Below, in pieces: positions 45,702 through 54,238 of a stretch of 64,000 bases of DNA. A model generated the notes under the pieces. The model searched no databases. It was given only the letters and a program-made list of their open reading frames with translations, and had not been told where the DNA came from. How positions within the stretch are numbered: position 1 is the first letter of the stretch; each line of letters opens with the position of its first letter. The DNA lies in contig CAZNFX010000006.1 in NCBI GenBank assembly GCA_964572845.1, positions 62,001-126,000 on the forward strand, read 5' to 3'. The position numbers were made by a program, and so were the translations under genes. The DNA comes from Bin55 sp964572845 (GTDB lineage Bacteria; Pseudomonadota; Gammaproteobacteria; Pseudomonadales; Azotimanducaceae).

Positions 45702-48335
45702 CTATGCGACCTCTTCGACGGCGGCATCGATTCGTTTCGTCAGCGTATCGACAATTGCTTGCATTCGTGCGGGCCGGAGACTTGGCGTTCCCTCGCTTGC
45801 CGACACAACAAACACATCCTCGACTCGCTCTCCAAGTGTGGAGATGCGTGCTTCGTGCACATCAACGCCAAGCTCAACGAAAATTTCTCCTACCATCGCT
45901 AAGAGTCCCGGTCTGTCCGACGCGACAAGCTCCAGAGTGGATTTTCCGTCGAGATTTGGTTTTGTGAGAGTCACTGTGGAGGGTCTCACGAATTGATTCA
46001 GCTGCCGTCGGACACGGCGTTGATGTGGCTTCTTGTACTTGACTGGGCTCTGAAGTCCCGCACGGAGTTTCCTGCAGATGCTGCGCTTGTGCATCTCGCT
46101 GGTCACGTGCTTGCCATTCAAGTCGAGAACTATGAAGGAGTTGTAGCACATTTGGGAAATTCCTGTCTCAATTCGTGCATTCAGGACTTGTAGATGCATT
46201 TGGTCTAGCAAAGAGACACAATTTGCGAACAGCATCGGTCGATTTGGTGCGCTAACAAAGATCTCCGTTGCCTCCTCGCCGTCCGTTGGTCCGGTTACAT
46301 TCCGTGCCAGCACGAGCGTGCCGTCAGCGTACACGTGGTTGTGGATAGCCCAAGTCAGCTCGATGGTGCGGTCCCGATTCCTGGGGACGAGCAAGGCGTC
46401 GTGCGAGTCTTCCCAGATCTCCTTGGTTGTCATAGCATCCACGCCTCGCTGAGCAAGTGCGTCTAAAGCACTTTGTTGAACGTCGTCAATCTGTTGAAAG
46501 CCGACGAGATGACCGACTTCGCGTGCTCGTATGTATTCTCTAGCAGACCGGTAGAGGTTGCCGATGAGTGACGCGCGCCATCCGTTCCACAATGTGGAAT
46601 TGGTCGCATTGATGTCAGCCACGGTAAGTGCTACCAGATAGCTGAGCCGTTGCTCGGTTTCTGCTAGTTCGGCAATCTTGGCCACAACCTTAGGATCGTC
46701 GATGTCCTCTCGTTGAGCCGTGGTGGAGAGAACGAGGTGATGTCGAACAAGCCAAACCACCAGGTCTACGTCGTCGCTTGACAGACCTAAAGACTGGCAG
46801 AAGTTCTTGGCTTGAAGTGCACCAATCTCCGAGTGGTCTCCGCCTCGACCCTTGCCGATATCGTGGAACAATCCAGCCAAAAAAAGCAACTCGACCTTCG
46901 CGATATGCTGAATGGCTTCTATGACAAATGGGAAGTCGCTGCGATAGCGCGGCATGAAGAAACGACGCATGTAACGGATGGTCATGATGGTGTGCGCGTC
47001 CACCGTATAGATATGGAACAAATCATGCTGCATTTGTCCAACGACCTGTCCGAACGCAGGTATGTACTTGCCGAGAACTCCATATCTTCGCATTCTTGTG
47101 AGTTGGCTTGCGACGGTGTAGGGAGAGCGAAGCAGCTCTAGAAATAGCCTGCCGACCGTGGGGTCCCTCCTAAAGCCTTCGTCAATTTGATGAAGGCTCT
47201 TACGCATCAAACGAATGGTAGCCGCTCTCACGCCTTCAATTTCGCGATGATTGGCCAGGATCACGAAAGTCTTCATGAGAGCTTGGGGCGATTCAGCGAA
47301 GACACTCTCATGTGTCGTCTCTAGGTACCCGTTGCAAACTTGAAACCCTTCGTCGATGGGCTTGATAGATGTCCGTCTGCCATGCAGGATTGCTTCATCG
47401 AAGTACTGAATCAATATTTCGTTTACTTCACGCAGTTCGAGAACATGACGGTAGTAGTCTCGCATGAATTTTTCGACCGCGAGCAGGCCCTCGGAGTCTT
47501 TGTAGTTGAACCTGTCGGCAATTTGACGTTGGTAGTGAAAGGCGAGGTGGTCGTGCTTGCGTCCAGCTAGCAAATGCAGTGCAAACCGTACGCGCCAAAG
47601 AAACAAGCGACCAGCTTTAAAGGTGTCTCGTTCCTGTTCGGTCAATATGCCCATGGCACATAGTTCGTCCACCGAGTCAGTGTGATAGTGTCTCTTGGTA
47701 ATCCAACCAATGGTTTGAAGGTCTCGCAGACCACCTGGAGAGTTCTTCACGTCCGGTTCAAGACCGTATTCAACATCTCCCCAAGTTTGGTGCCGGTCGG
47801 TCTGCTCGTCGCTTTTGGCTTTGAAGAATGTCTTGCTTGGCCACAGTCTCCGACTGTCCAAAGCTTGGTCAAGCTCTTGTGCCAGCTTTCTCGACCCGGC
47901 AAGAAACCGTCGTTCCATCATTGCGGTGACGGTGGACAAGTCCTCCCTAGCCACTCGTTTGCACTCGTCTATGGTTCGAACGCTGTGCCCAATGTCTAGT
48001 TTGAGATCCCACAACAAGCGCAGAAACTGCTCCACCCTGGGGTCTTGCCGCATCCGACGTTGCACTAGCACGAGCAAATCGATGTCCGATTTGGGATGCA
48101 GTTCTCCTCTTCCGTAGCCCCCGACTGCAAAGAGCGCGATACGGTCAGTGGGCTCAAACCAGGATTCCCAGATTTCGGTCAGAAAGCCATCGATGAATTT
48201 TGAGCGACTGCGAATTAGGTGACCGGCATCTTCTCCCTGCCAGAACCTCTGAGACAGAGTTTGGTCGACACGGCCGATTCTGGTTTTGAACGTAGCGAGC
48301 CGCTGCTCTACAGTGTCACCTGTGGGTTTCTTCAT
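45702..48335 (-). CDS. glnD: Bifunctional uridylyltransferase/uridylyl-removing enzyme GlnD
   Basis: 877 aa, full length. GlnD senses glutamine and uridylylates or deuridylylates PII. The nucleotidyltransferase motif GGYGRGELHPKSDIDLL begins near residue 69. The HD domain has FHDIGKGRGGDHSEIG near 488. Two ACT domains lie near 680-770 and 805-877; the second contains LELVASDRPGLLAMVGEI. ATG at 48335 lies inside the end of map, a 20-nt overlap. No PII gene is adjacent. map-glnD adjacency is common in gammaproteobacteria. Confidence 0.95.
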   Translation of the reverse strand: MKKPTGDTVEQRLATFKTRIGRVDQTLSQRFWQGEDAGHLIRSRSKFIDGFLTEIWESWFEPTDRIALFAVGGYGRGELHPKSDIDLLVLVQRRMRQDPRVEQFLRLLWDLKLDIGHSVRTIDECKRVAREDLSTVTAMMERRFLAGSRKLAQELDQALDSRRLWPSKTFFKAKSDEQTDRHQTWGDVEYGLEPDVKNSPGGLRDLQTIGWITKRHYHTDSVDELCAMGILTEQERDTFKAGRLFLWRVRFALHLLAGRKHDHLAFHYQRQIADRFNYKDSEGLLAVEKFMRDYYRHVLELREVNEILIQYFDEAILHGRRTSIKPIDEGFQVCNGYLETTHESVFAESPQALMKTFVILANHREIEGVRAATIRLMRKSLHQIDEGFRRDPTVGRLFLELLRSPYTVASQLTRMRRYGVLGKYIPAFGQVVGQMQHDLFHIYTVDAHTIMTIRYMRRFFMPRYRSDFPFVIEAIQHIAKVELLFLAGLFHDIGKGRGGDHSEIGALQAKNFCQSLGLSSDDVDLVVWLVRHHLVLSTTAQREDIDDPKVVAKIAELAETEQRLSYLVALTVADINATNSTLWNGWRASLIGNLYRSAREYIRAREVGHLVGFQQIDDVQQSALDALAQRGVDAMTTKEIWEDSHDALLVPRNRDRTIELTWAIHNHVYADGTLVLARNVTGPTDGEEATEIFVSAPNRPMLFANCVSLLDQMHLQVLNARIETGISQMCYNSFIVLDLNGKHVTSEMHKRSICRKLRAGLQSPVKYKKPHQRRVRRQLNQFVRPSTVTLTKPNLDGKSTLELVASDRPGLLAMVGEIFVELGVDVHEARISTLGERVEDVFVVSASEGTPSLRPARMQAIVDTLTKRIDAAVEEVA

Positions 48336-49194
48336 TTCGCAAAGTAAGGATTTCGCGCCCCGAGTCGGTGACGAGAATCGTGTGCTCCCACTGGGCTGAC
48401 AGCTTGCGGTCGCGCGTGGTCACAGTCCAATGATCGGGAAGTAGTCGTACAAAGCGTTTGCCTGCATTGATCATTGGTTCGACTGTAAATGCCATTCCTT
48501 CCTCGAATTTCATGCCCGTTCCCGGTTCGCCGTAGTGGAGCACTTGTGGAACATCGTGAAAGACCCGGCCTATGCCGTGTCCGCAAAATTCCCTAACCAC
48601 TGAAAATCTGCGGGACTCCGCGAAGGTCTGTATGGCATGACCAATGTCTCCGAGAGTCGATCCCGGTTTCACGGCATCTATGCCTCGATAGAGGCACTCT
48701 TGAGTCGTCTCGACTAGTCGACGCGCCGCAGACGAAGGTTTTCCCACATAGAACATCTTGCTCGTGTCGCCGTGAAACCCATCCTTGATTACTGTTACGT
48801 CGATATTGAGAATGTCCCCTCGCTTCAAGCGCTTGGAATCTGATGGTATGCCATGGCACACAACATGATTGACGGATGTGCAGATGGACTTTGGGAAAGG
48901 CGGCTGGTTGGGCGAGTTGGTGTAGTTGAGTGGGGCCGGAATGCAATCCAACTCTTCCACGATGTATTGGTGGCACCGTCGGTCCAACTCACCAGTTGAC
49001 ACACCTGGTTCTACGTACTCGCCGATCATGTCGAGAACGCTCGCGGCTAGTCTGCCTGCGCTGCGCATTTTTTCTTTCTCTGAATGCGTGAGAATTGGGG
49101 GAGTGCTCAAAGTCGGTAGGCTAAATGCGTTTGTTGGCTTCTTGGGAAGTCTCGCGACAGGCAAGTCATCACCTGCGCGATCCGTACATGGCAT
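48316..49194 (-). CDS. map: Methionine aminopeptidase type I
   Basis: 292 aa from ATG 49194, about 28 residues longer than Escherichia coli MAP. The family start corresponds to TPPILTHSEKEKMRSAGRLAA, so the first 30 residues are either an extension or wrongly included; no strong ribosome binding site resolves this. Metal ligands are in IDVTVIKDGFHGDTS, FCGHGIGRVFH, VEPMI and WEHTILV. It removes initiator methionine. It heads the minus-strand run map-glnD-dapE-gspN-gspC-gspD-plsB and is divergent from rpsB, as in Escherichia coli. Confidence 0.94.
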   Translation of the reverse strand: MPCTDRAGDDLPVARLPKKPTNAFSLPTLSTPPILTHSEKEKMRSAGRLAASVLDMIGEYVEPGVSTGELDRRCHQYIVEELDCIPAPLNYTNSPNQPPFPKSICTSVNHVVCHGIPSDSKRLKRGDILNIDVTVIKDGFHGDTSKMFYVGKPSSAARRLVETTQECLYRGIDAVKPGSTLGDIGHAIQTFAESRRFSVVREFCGHGIGRVFHDVPQVLHYGEPGTGMKFEEGMAFTVEPMINAGKRFVRLLPDHWTVTTRDRKLSAQWEHTILVTDSGREILTLRNEETHR

Positions 49195-49311
49195 TATCGC
49201 ATGTCCGTCGAGACCGCGAGGTTCACACCTGTGGACACGTGCGATGGCCTTAAGTCGGTCTATCTGGAGTGATTGGCTAGCTCTTTCAGGTGTGCCACCA
49301 TTCTGATTTTC

Positions 49312-49341
49312 TTGAAGATGGCCGCTCGATTGTGGTATAAA
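49312..49341 (+). promoter_or_regulatory. Putative sigma-70 promoter of rpsB
   Basis: TTGAAG (49312-49317) and TATAAA (49336-49341) are separated by 18 nt, giving a start of transcription near 49348 and a leader of about 145 nt before rpsB. Position and matches are good; use is not proven. Confidence 0.55.
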
Positions 49342-49348
49342 GCACGCC

Positions 49349-49371
49349 GCCTCAACGGTAACCGTTAAGGC
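49349..49371 (+). promoter_or_regulatory. rpsB leader hairpin, possible S2 autoregulatory element
   Basis: GCCTCAACGGT pairs with ACCGTTAAGGC (one C-A mismatch), a strong stem at the very start of the predicted rpsB transcript. Gammaproteobacterial rpsB leaders carry a structured element bound by S2; whether this stem is part of it is inference. No T-run follows, so it is not a simple terminator. Confidence 0.4.
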
Positions 49372-49493
49372 AATATCAATTGGACGTGTGAAGCGAAGAG
49401 CGTTTCACGGGTGGTTCCGACTCTGCGGAACGAATTCAACGCTCGTTCACACATCAACGCGTCAAGGCGCAAAGCAACCCGGAGACCTCAACC

Positions 49494-50363
49494 ATGAGCG
49501 AAATAGGCATGCGCGACATGCTGGCGGCTGGAGTGCACTTCGGCCATCAGGCTCGCTACTGGAACCCCAAAATGGCACCGTACATTTTTGGCGTTCGCAA
49601 TCATGTGCACATTATTCATTTGGAGCGTACCACTGAAGCGTTGGAAATGGCCCTTGCGGCTGTTCGGCGCACTGTGGCACAAAATCAGAAAGTACTGTTC
49701 GTTGGAACAAAGCGTGCTGCGCAACGTGTGATCAAGGAGCAGGCCCTGCGTGTTGGCATGCCCTACGTCGATCAACGTTGGCTAGGTGGAATGCTCACAA
49801 ACTACAAGACCATCCGACAATCCATCCGAAAGCTCAAGGATCTTGAAGAGCAGCAGGAGAAGGGAATGTTCGAATTGCTCACCAAGAAGGAAGCATTGCA
49901 GAAGCGTCGAATGATGGATCGTCTCGACCGCGGACTGGGTGGCATAAAAGACATGGGCGGATTGCCCGACGCGTTGTTCGTGGTGGATGTGAATCACGAA
50001 CGCATTGCAGTGGATGAAGCCAACAAACTTGGTATCCCTGTCATCGGAGTAGTTGACACCAACAGCGATCCTGAGGGCGTCGACTGGATTATTCCTGGAA
50101 ACGACGACGCGATTCGGGCAGTGCGTCTCTACGTCACAGCCGTAGCAGACGAAGTGCTGGTTGGAAAAACCATTGCACAAGGTGGCGTGTCGATCGAGGA
50201 GTTCGAGCAGAACAGGCTTCGAGAGCAAGCGGCGGCACAAGTAGAAACTGCCGAACCTGTGCAGGAAGCCACACCGGAGCACAGCGAGCCGTCGGAAACC
50301 GACGACGAACAAGACGATGATTCGGCTCAGAATGAAGACGGCGCTGAATCGACTGACGAGTAA
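49494..50363 (+). CDS. rpsB: 30S ribosomal protein S2
   Basis: 289 aa, longer than the usual 240. The core is standard: MRDMLAAGVHFGHQARYWNPKM region, FVGTKRAA, QRWLGGMLTN, and DVNHERIAVDEANKLGIPV condensed. The last 50 residues are an extra acidic tail (many E, D, S, with DDEQDDDSAQNEDGAE). S2 binds the 30S head-body junction and recruits S1. ATG start with CGGAGA about 10 nt upstream. It opens the translation/envelope run, followed by tsf as in most bacteria. Confidence 0.96.
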   Translation: MSEIGMRDMLAAGVHFGHQARYWNPKMAPYIFGVRNHVHIIHLERTTEALEMALAAVRRTVAQNQKVLFVGTKRAAQRVIKEQALRVGMPYVDQRWLGGMLTNYKTIRQSIRKLKDLEEQQEKGMFELLTKKEALQKRRMMDRLDRGLGGIKDMGGLPDALFVVDVNHERIAVDEANKLGIPVIGVVDTNSDPEGVDWIIPGNDDAIRAVRLYVTAVADEVLVGKTIAQGGVSIEEFEQNRLREQAAAQVETAEPVQEATPEHSEPSETDDEQDDDSAQNEDGAESTDE

Positions 50364-50382
50364 CAAAAGAAATTCGGTGTAT

Positions 50383-50390
50383 GGAGAGGA
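50383..50390 (+). promoter_or_regulatory. Ribosome binding site deciding the tsf start
   Basis: GGAGAGGA ends directly at the ATG at 50391, too close to serve it, but lies 9 nt before the ATG at 50400, which therefore is preferred. Confidence 0.6.
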
Positions 50391-50399
50391 ATGCGATCT

Positions 50400-51197
50400 A
50401 TGGTTGACGTAGCCAAAATCAAGGAAGTACGCGAGAGAACCGGTGTTGGTTTCGGCGACTGCAAGAAAGCGCTGGAAGAGTCTGATTGGGACATCGAAGG
50501 TGCATTGGATGTATTGCGCAAGCAAAGCGCTGTAAAGGCGGCGAAGCGTGCTGACCGAACGGCGTCGGAAGGCAGACTAGGCCTGAAAGTCTCCGACGAC
50601 GGCACCGTGGGAGCCATAGTGGAAGTGAATTCGGAGACCGATTTTGCAGCGCGAAACGAACGATTCGCCCAGTTCTGCGACCGCGCGGTCGATGCCGTGA
50701 TTGCCGAAGGTCCGGAAGCTATTGCGGAGTTGGAGGATGAGCGCAACGCGTTGATTTCGGCGATCGGCGAAAACATCTCGATTCGCCGGGCTGATCGTAT
50801 CGCATCGAGTGGGGGATTTATCACAGGCTATCTGCATGCCACCGGAACAGTGGGCGCAATCGTCGAACTCAGCAGCAATGCAGGGGAATTGTGCAGGAAC
50901 ATTGCGATGCACGTAACTGCGCAGAATCCAATGGTTATAGCTGAAGACGAATTGCCGCAGGAAGTGATTGATCGCGAAATGGCAATATTCAAATCCCAGA
51001 TAGAAGAATCGGGCAGACCTGCAGAATTTGCTGAGAACATACTGCGCGGAAAGATGGCAAAATTCAAGGCCGAATCCTGTTTGAACGAACAGTCCTACAT
51101 TTGGGACAAAGATCAGCGAGTCGGTGCACTACTCAAGGCGAATGGAGCGGAGTGTCGCAAGTTTGTGCGGTATGAAGTGGGCGAAGGCATCTCTTAG
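50400..51197 (+). CDS. tsf: Elongation factor Ts
   Basis: 265 aa from ATG 50400 (MVDVAKIKEVRERTGVGF). EF-Ts exchanges GDP on EF-Tu. The TDFAARNE motif needed for EF-Tu contact is present (SETDFAARNERF), as is the N-terminal UBA-like GFGDCKKALEES. The middle and C-terminal subdomains are complete but a little shorter than the Escherichia coli protein (283 aa). It lies 36 bp after rpsB. Confidence 0.96.
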   Translation: MVDVAKIKEVRERTGVGFGDCKKALEESDWDIEGALDVLRKQSAVKAAKRADRTASEGRLGLKVSDDGTVGAIVEVNSETDFAARNERFAQFCDRAVDAVIAEGPEAIAELEDERNALISAIGENISIRRADRIASSGGFITGYLHATGTVGAIVELSSNAGELCRNIAMHVTAQNPMVIAEDELPQEVIDREMAIFKSQIEESGRPAEFAENILRGKMAKFKAESCLNEQSYIWDKDQRVGALLKANGAECRKFVRYEVGEGIS

Positions 51198-51249
51198 CGG
51201 AACTCAATTGACGTCGGCATCGTTGACATGTGCCCGAGGGGACTGAGGA

Positions 51250-51990
51250 GTGAAATATCGTCGCGTCACGCTCAAACTTTCCGGAGAAGCATTTAGCGAG
51301 AACGACGGCGGCCTGATCGATGCGAATATCGTTCGCAACCTTGCTTCGCAAATCGCCGAACTGGCCAAATTGCAGGTTTCAATGTCCATTGTCCCTGGCG
51401 GAGGCAACGTATTTCGGGGACGAGATCTAACCGTCGAAGCTCAGACTATCGGCATCAGTCCCCTATCAGCAGACCAAATAGGCATGCTCGCAACCGTAAT
51501 GAATGCACTGGTGTTGCGGGATGCGTTGGCTAGCATGGATGTTGAGTCAGTTCTGTTTACTCCTCATGCCATTAATGGCGTAACATTGGGATTCGCGCGG
51601 CATCGCGCCTTGGCGGCTCTGGATGAAGGCAAAGTTGTCGTTTGCGCAGGTGGAACGGGCAATCCGTTGTTCACCACAGATACGGCTGCGGCGTTGAGGG
51701 CGATCGAACTCAGTTCGGAAGTCGTGCTGAAGGCAACTCATGTTGATGGTGTCTATGAAGACGATCCAAGAACCAATGCCGATGCACGCCTGTTCGACTC
51801 TTTGACATTTGAGGACGTGATTCAGCGTGACTTGAAAGTGATGGATCTTGCAGCCTTTGCGTTGTGCCGAGAAAACGAAATGCCCGTAGTTGTCTACAAC
51901 CTAAATTCTCCTAACGCATTGACTAAGATCGTAAAAGGTGCGAATGTTGGCACTCTAGTCACGAGTTCCGCTACGAATAAACGATCATGA
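51250..51990 (+). CDS. pyrH: UMP kinase
   Basis: 246 aa, GTG start. PyrH phosphorylates UMP to UDP and belongs to the amino-acid kinase fold. Signature elements are RVTLKLSGEAF, IVPGGGNVFRG, AGGTGNPLFTTDTAA and KATHVDGVYEDDP. CGAGGGGA about 7 nt upstream supports the start. The frr ATG overlaps its stop by 4 nt. Confidence 0.96.
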   Translation: MKYRRVTLKLSGEAFSENDGGLIDANIVRNLASQIAELAKLQVSMSIVPGGGNVFRGRDLTVEAQTIGISPLSADQIGMLATVMNALVLRDALASMDVESVLFTPHAINGVTLGFARHRALAALDEGKVVVCAGGTGNPLFTTDTAAALRAIELSSEVVLKATHVDGVYEDDPRTNADARLFDSLTFEDVIQRDLKVMDLAAFALCRENEMPVVVYNLNSPNALTKIVKGANVGTLVTSSATNKRS

Positions 51991-52544
51991 TCGACGAAAT
52001 TAAAGACGACGCAAGCTCGCGAATGGGCAAGACGCTCAATTCGCTTCACGCTGCCTTCGCGCGCATTCGTACCGGTCGAGCCAATCCAGCCTTGCTTGAT
52101 GCGGTGATGATTGAGTACTTCGGCACCAGCGTCCCAGTAAAGCAGGTGGCTTCCATTACGGTCGAAGAAGGACGAACCTTGGTGATCTCACCTTGGGAGA
52201 AAGCGACGCTGGTGGATATTGAACGATCCATCCAGCGGAGCGACTTGGGGCTAACACCGACAAGCAATGGCGAGGTAATTCGGTTGCCATTGCCTCCGTT
52301 GACAGAAGAAAACCGGCGTGATTTGATTCGTCATGCTCGGACGGAAGCAGAGCAGGCGCGTGTCGCTGTAAGGAACATACGGCGCGACGCGATTCACGAC
52401 GTCAGGGAGCTCTTGAAGGAGAAGCTAGCAACGGAAGACGAAGCCCACCAAGCCGAACGGGACCTTCAGTCAATCACAGACGAAAAGGTGAGCTCTATCG
52501 ACCAAGAGTTGGCGAACAAGGAGAAGGATCTAATTGAGTTCTAG
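51987..52544 (+). CDS. frr: Ribosome recycling factor
   Basis: 185 aa, exact family length. RRF splits post-termination ribosomes with EF-G. Hallmarks are the helix with RTGRANPALLDAVMIEYFG divided at the hinge, QVASITVEEGRTLVISPWEK in parts, and the closing long helices LKEKLATEDEAHQAERDLQ. ATG overlaps pyrH. The next gene, uppS, begins 11 nt later; the dxr gene that follows frr in Escherichia coli is absent. Confidence 0.96.
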   Translation: MIDEIKDDASSRMGKTLNSLHAAFARIRTGRANPALLDAVMIEYFGTSVPVKQVASITVEEGRTLVISPWEKATLVDIERSIQRSDLGLTPTSNGEVIRLPLPPLTEENRRDLIRHARTEAEQARVAVRNIRRDAIHDVRELLKEKLATEDEAHQAERDLQSITDEKVSSIDQELANKEKDLIEF

Positions 52545-52555
52545 TCGGGTAGCGT

Positions 52556-53359
52556 TTGCTTGCAAAGCGCCCGGTACCGAAGAGTAAGGTGCCTGCAATT
52601 CCCTCAAGAAATCGTCTAGGTGAGCAAAAGAGGCCGGTACCGCAGCATGTCGCCATCATAATGGATGGCAATCATCGATGGGCCCGGCAGAGAGGCGTTC
52701 CAAGTGCGCTTGGGCATCGATCAGGAGCACGCAATGTTCGTCCAATTGTCGAAGCATGTGCTGACGAGGGGGTAAGCATCGTGACCCTCTTTGCGTTCAG
52801 CACCGAGAACTGGGCGAGGCCGCGCACAGAAATTGACTTACTTATGGCATTGGTGCGTGAAACGTTGAACCGTGACTTGGACGCGCTGCAAGAGCGCGAT
52901 GCTAAGTTGGTATTTGTCGGTGACTTGGCTAGGTTTCCCAAGGATCTTCGGGAATTGATGCGCGACGCAGAAAACAGAACCGCAAACAATAGAACCTTTT
53001 CTTTGCTCATTGCAATGAGCTATGGGGGTCGTTGGGATCTGACAAATGCGGCTAAGCAACTAGCGCGACGTGTGGCAAACGGAGAGTTAGCTCCAGACGA
53101 CTTGGACGAGCACGAATTCGAGCAGCACCTTTCCTTGGCTGGAATTCCCAGTCCCGATCTCTGTATTAGAACCGGCGGCGATCAAAGACTTAGCAACTTT
53201 CTGCTGTGGGATCTGGCGTATACGGAATTGTTCTTTACCAAAACCTATTGGCCCGATTTCAGACAGTCAGAGTTGCTAGAAGCGATCTACGACTATACGA
53301 GCCGACAACGTCGATTTGGCGAGCGTGGATCGACCACACCTTCGCAGGCCGCGAATTAA
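52556..53359 (+). CDS. uppS: Undecaprenyl diphosphate synthase
   Basis: 267 aa from TTG 52556; a GTG at 52589 is another possible start. UppS condenses isopentenyl diphosphate onto farnesyl diphosphate to make the C55 lipid carrier for peptidoglycan and lipopolysaccharide. The catalytic aspartate lies in VAIIMDGNHRWARQRG; later motifs are TLFAFSTENWARP, SYGGRWDLTNA and DLCIRTGGDQRLSNFLLWD parts, and the C-terminal FTKTYWPDF. The end overlaps the first possible cdsA starts. Confidence 0.94.
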   Translation: MLAKRPVPKSKVPAIPSRNRLGEQKRPVPQHVAIIMDGNHRWARQRGVPSALGHRSGARNVRPIVEACADEGVSIVTLFAFSTENWARPRTEIDLLMALVRETLNRDLDALQERDAKLVFVGDLARFPKDLRELMRDAENRTANNRTFSLLIAMSYGGRWDLTNAAKQLARRVANGELAPDDLDEHEFEQHLSLAGIPSPDLCIRTGGDQRLSNFLLWDLAYTELFFTKTYWPDFRQSELLEAIYDYTSRQRRFGERGSTTPSQAAN

Positions 53360-54149
53360 GATTCCCAAGGGAATAATCCCTCGAGTCATCACGGCAGTGG
53401 TGCTCCTGCCGATTGTGGCGGGAATTCTGCTATTGGCAGGAGGTCTTGCCGTAGACGTTCTGCTTTGCATTGTTGCTTTCGGTCTGTTGTTTGAGTGGGC
53501 AGGCCTTGCCCACATCAAGACGCTACTCTCAAAGTTGCTCTATGCAGGATTTGGCACAACTCTCGCCGCCGTCACTCTCGCACTTGGAGACGTGATTGAG
53601 GTAGTTGTGATTACTGGAGCGCTGTGTGTGGTCGTTCCGGCTTTCTTCATCGTCTTGTTCTTCAAAAATGCCCGTGTGCTGCTCGAGAATCCTCTCCTGA
53701 ACGCTGGGCTTGGATGCATGATTTGCATAGGTGCGATGGTGAGTTGCGGGCGACTCAATGGTGATGGCTTCACCCTGATCGCATTGTTGCTGGTTGTATG
53801 GTTGGTAGATATGGGCGCATACTTTGCGGGAACCTATTTTGGCTCGCACAAGCTCAATCAATCACTTAGCCCAAACAAGACTTGGGAAGGGGCTATTGGC
53901 GGCGTGGTCTTGGGACTACTTTCCTGCCTGTTGTTCGACCTCTATCTCGGGTGGCTGCCGCTCGCCAAGTTGGAAGCTTGGATTGGCATAGCATTCTTGG
54001 CAACTATTGGCGATTTGTTCGAGAGCGCAGTCAAGCGAGTGGCCGACCTAAAGGACTCGGGCGATTTGCTTCCAGGCCACGGTGGACTCCTTGACCGGTT
54101 GGATTCATTGCTGTTGGCCGCACCATTCGTCTACTTTCTGCTGCTTTGA
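53316..54149 (+). CDS. cdsA: Phosphatidate cytidylyltransferase
   Basis: 277 aa from TTG 53316, overlapping uppS by 44 nt; GTG 53325 is an alternative and the true start is unsure. CdsA makes CDP-diacylglycerol from phosphatidate and CTP. About seven membrane helices and the C-terminal signature with SPNKTWEGAIGG, GDLFESAVKR, KDSGDLLPGHGGLLDRLDS are present. It links to PlsB function elsewhere in the window: both lie on the route to phospholipids. dxr, often next, is missing; rseP follows after 89 bp. Confidence 0.94.
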   Translation: MASVDRPHLRRPRIKIPKGIIPRVITAVVLLPIVAGILLLAGGLAVDVLLCIVAFGLLFEWAGLAHIKTLLSKLLYAGFGTTLAAVTLALGDVIEVVVITGALCVVVPAFFIVLFFKNARVLLENPLLNAGLGCMICIGAMVSCGRLNGDGFTLIALLLVVWLVDMGAYFAGTYFGSHKLNQSLSPNKTWEGAIGGVVLGLLSCLLFDLYLGWLPLAKLEAWIGIAFLATIGDLFESAVKRVADLKDSGDLLPGHGGLLDRLDSLLLAAPFVYFLLL

Positions 54150-54238
54150 TCTTCATTCCCGCCAGTTTGTATCATTCGTGCTCGAACTCAACCGACTGTT
54201 TTTGGTCTACAAGCTTGTAGACACGTAGCGAGGACGAC

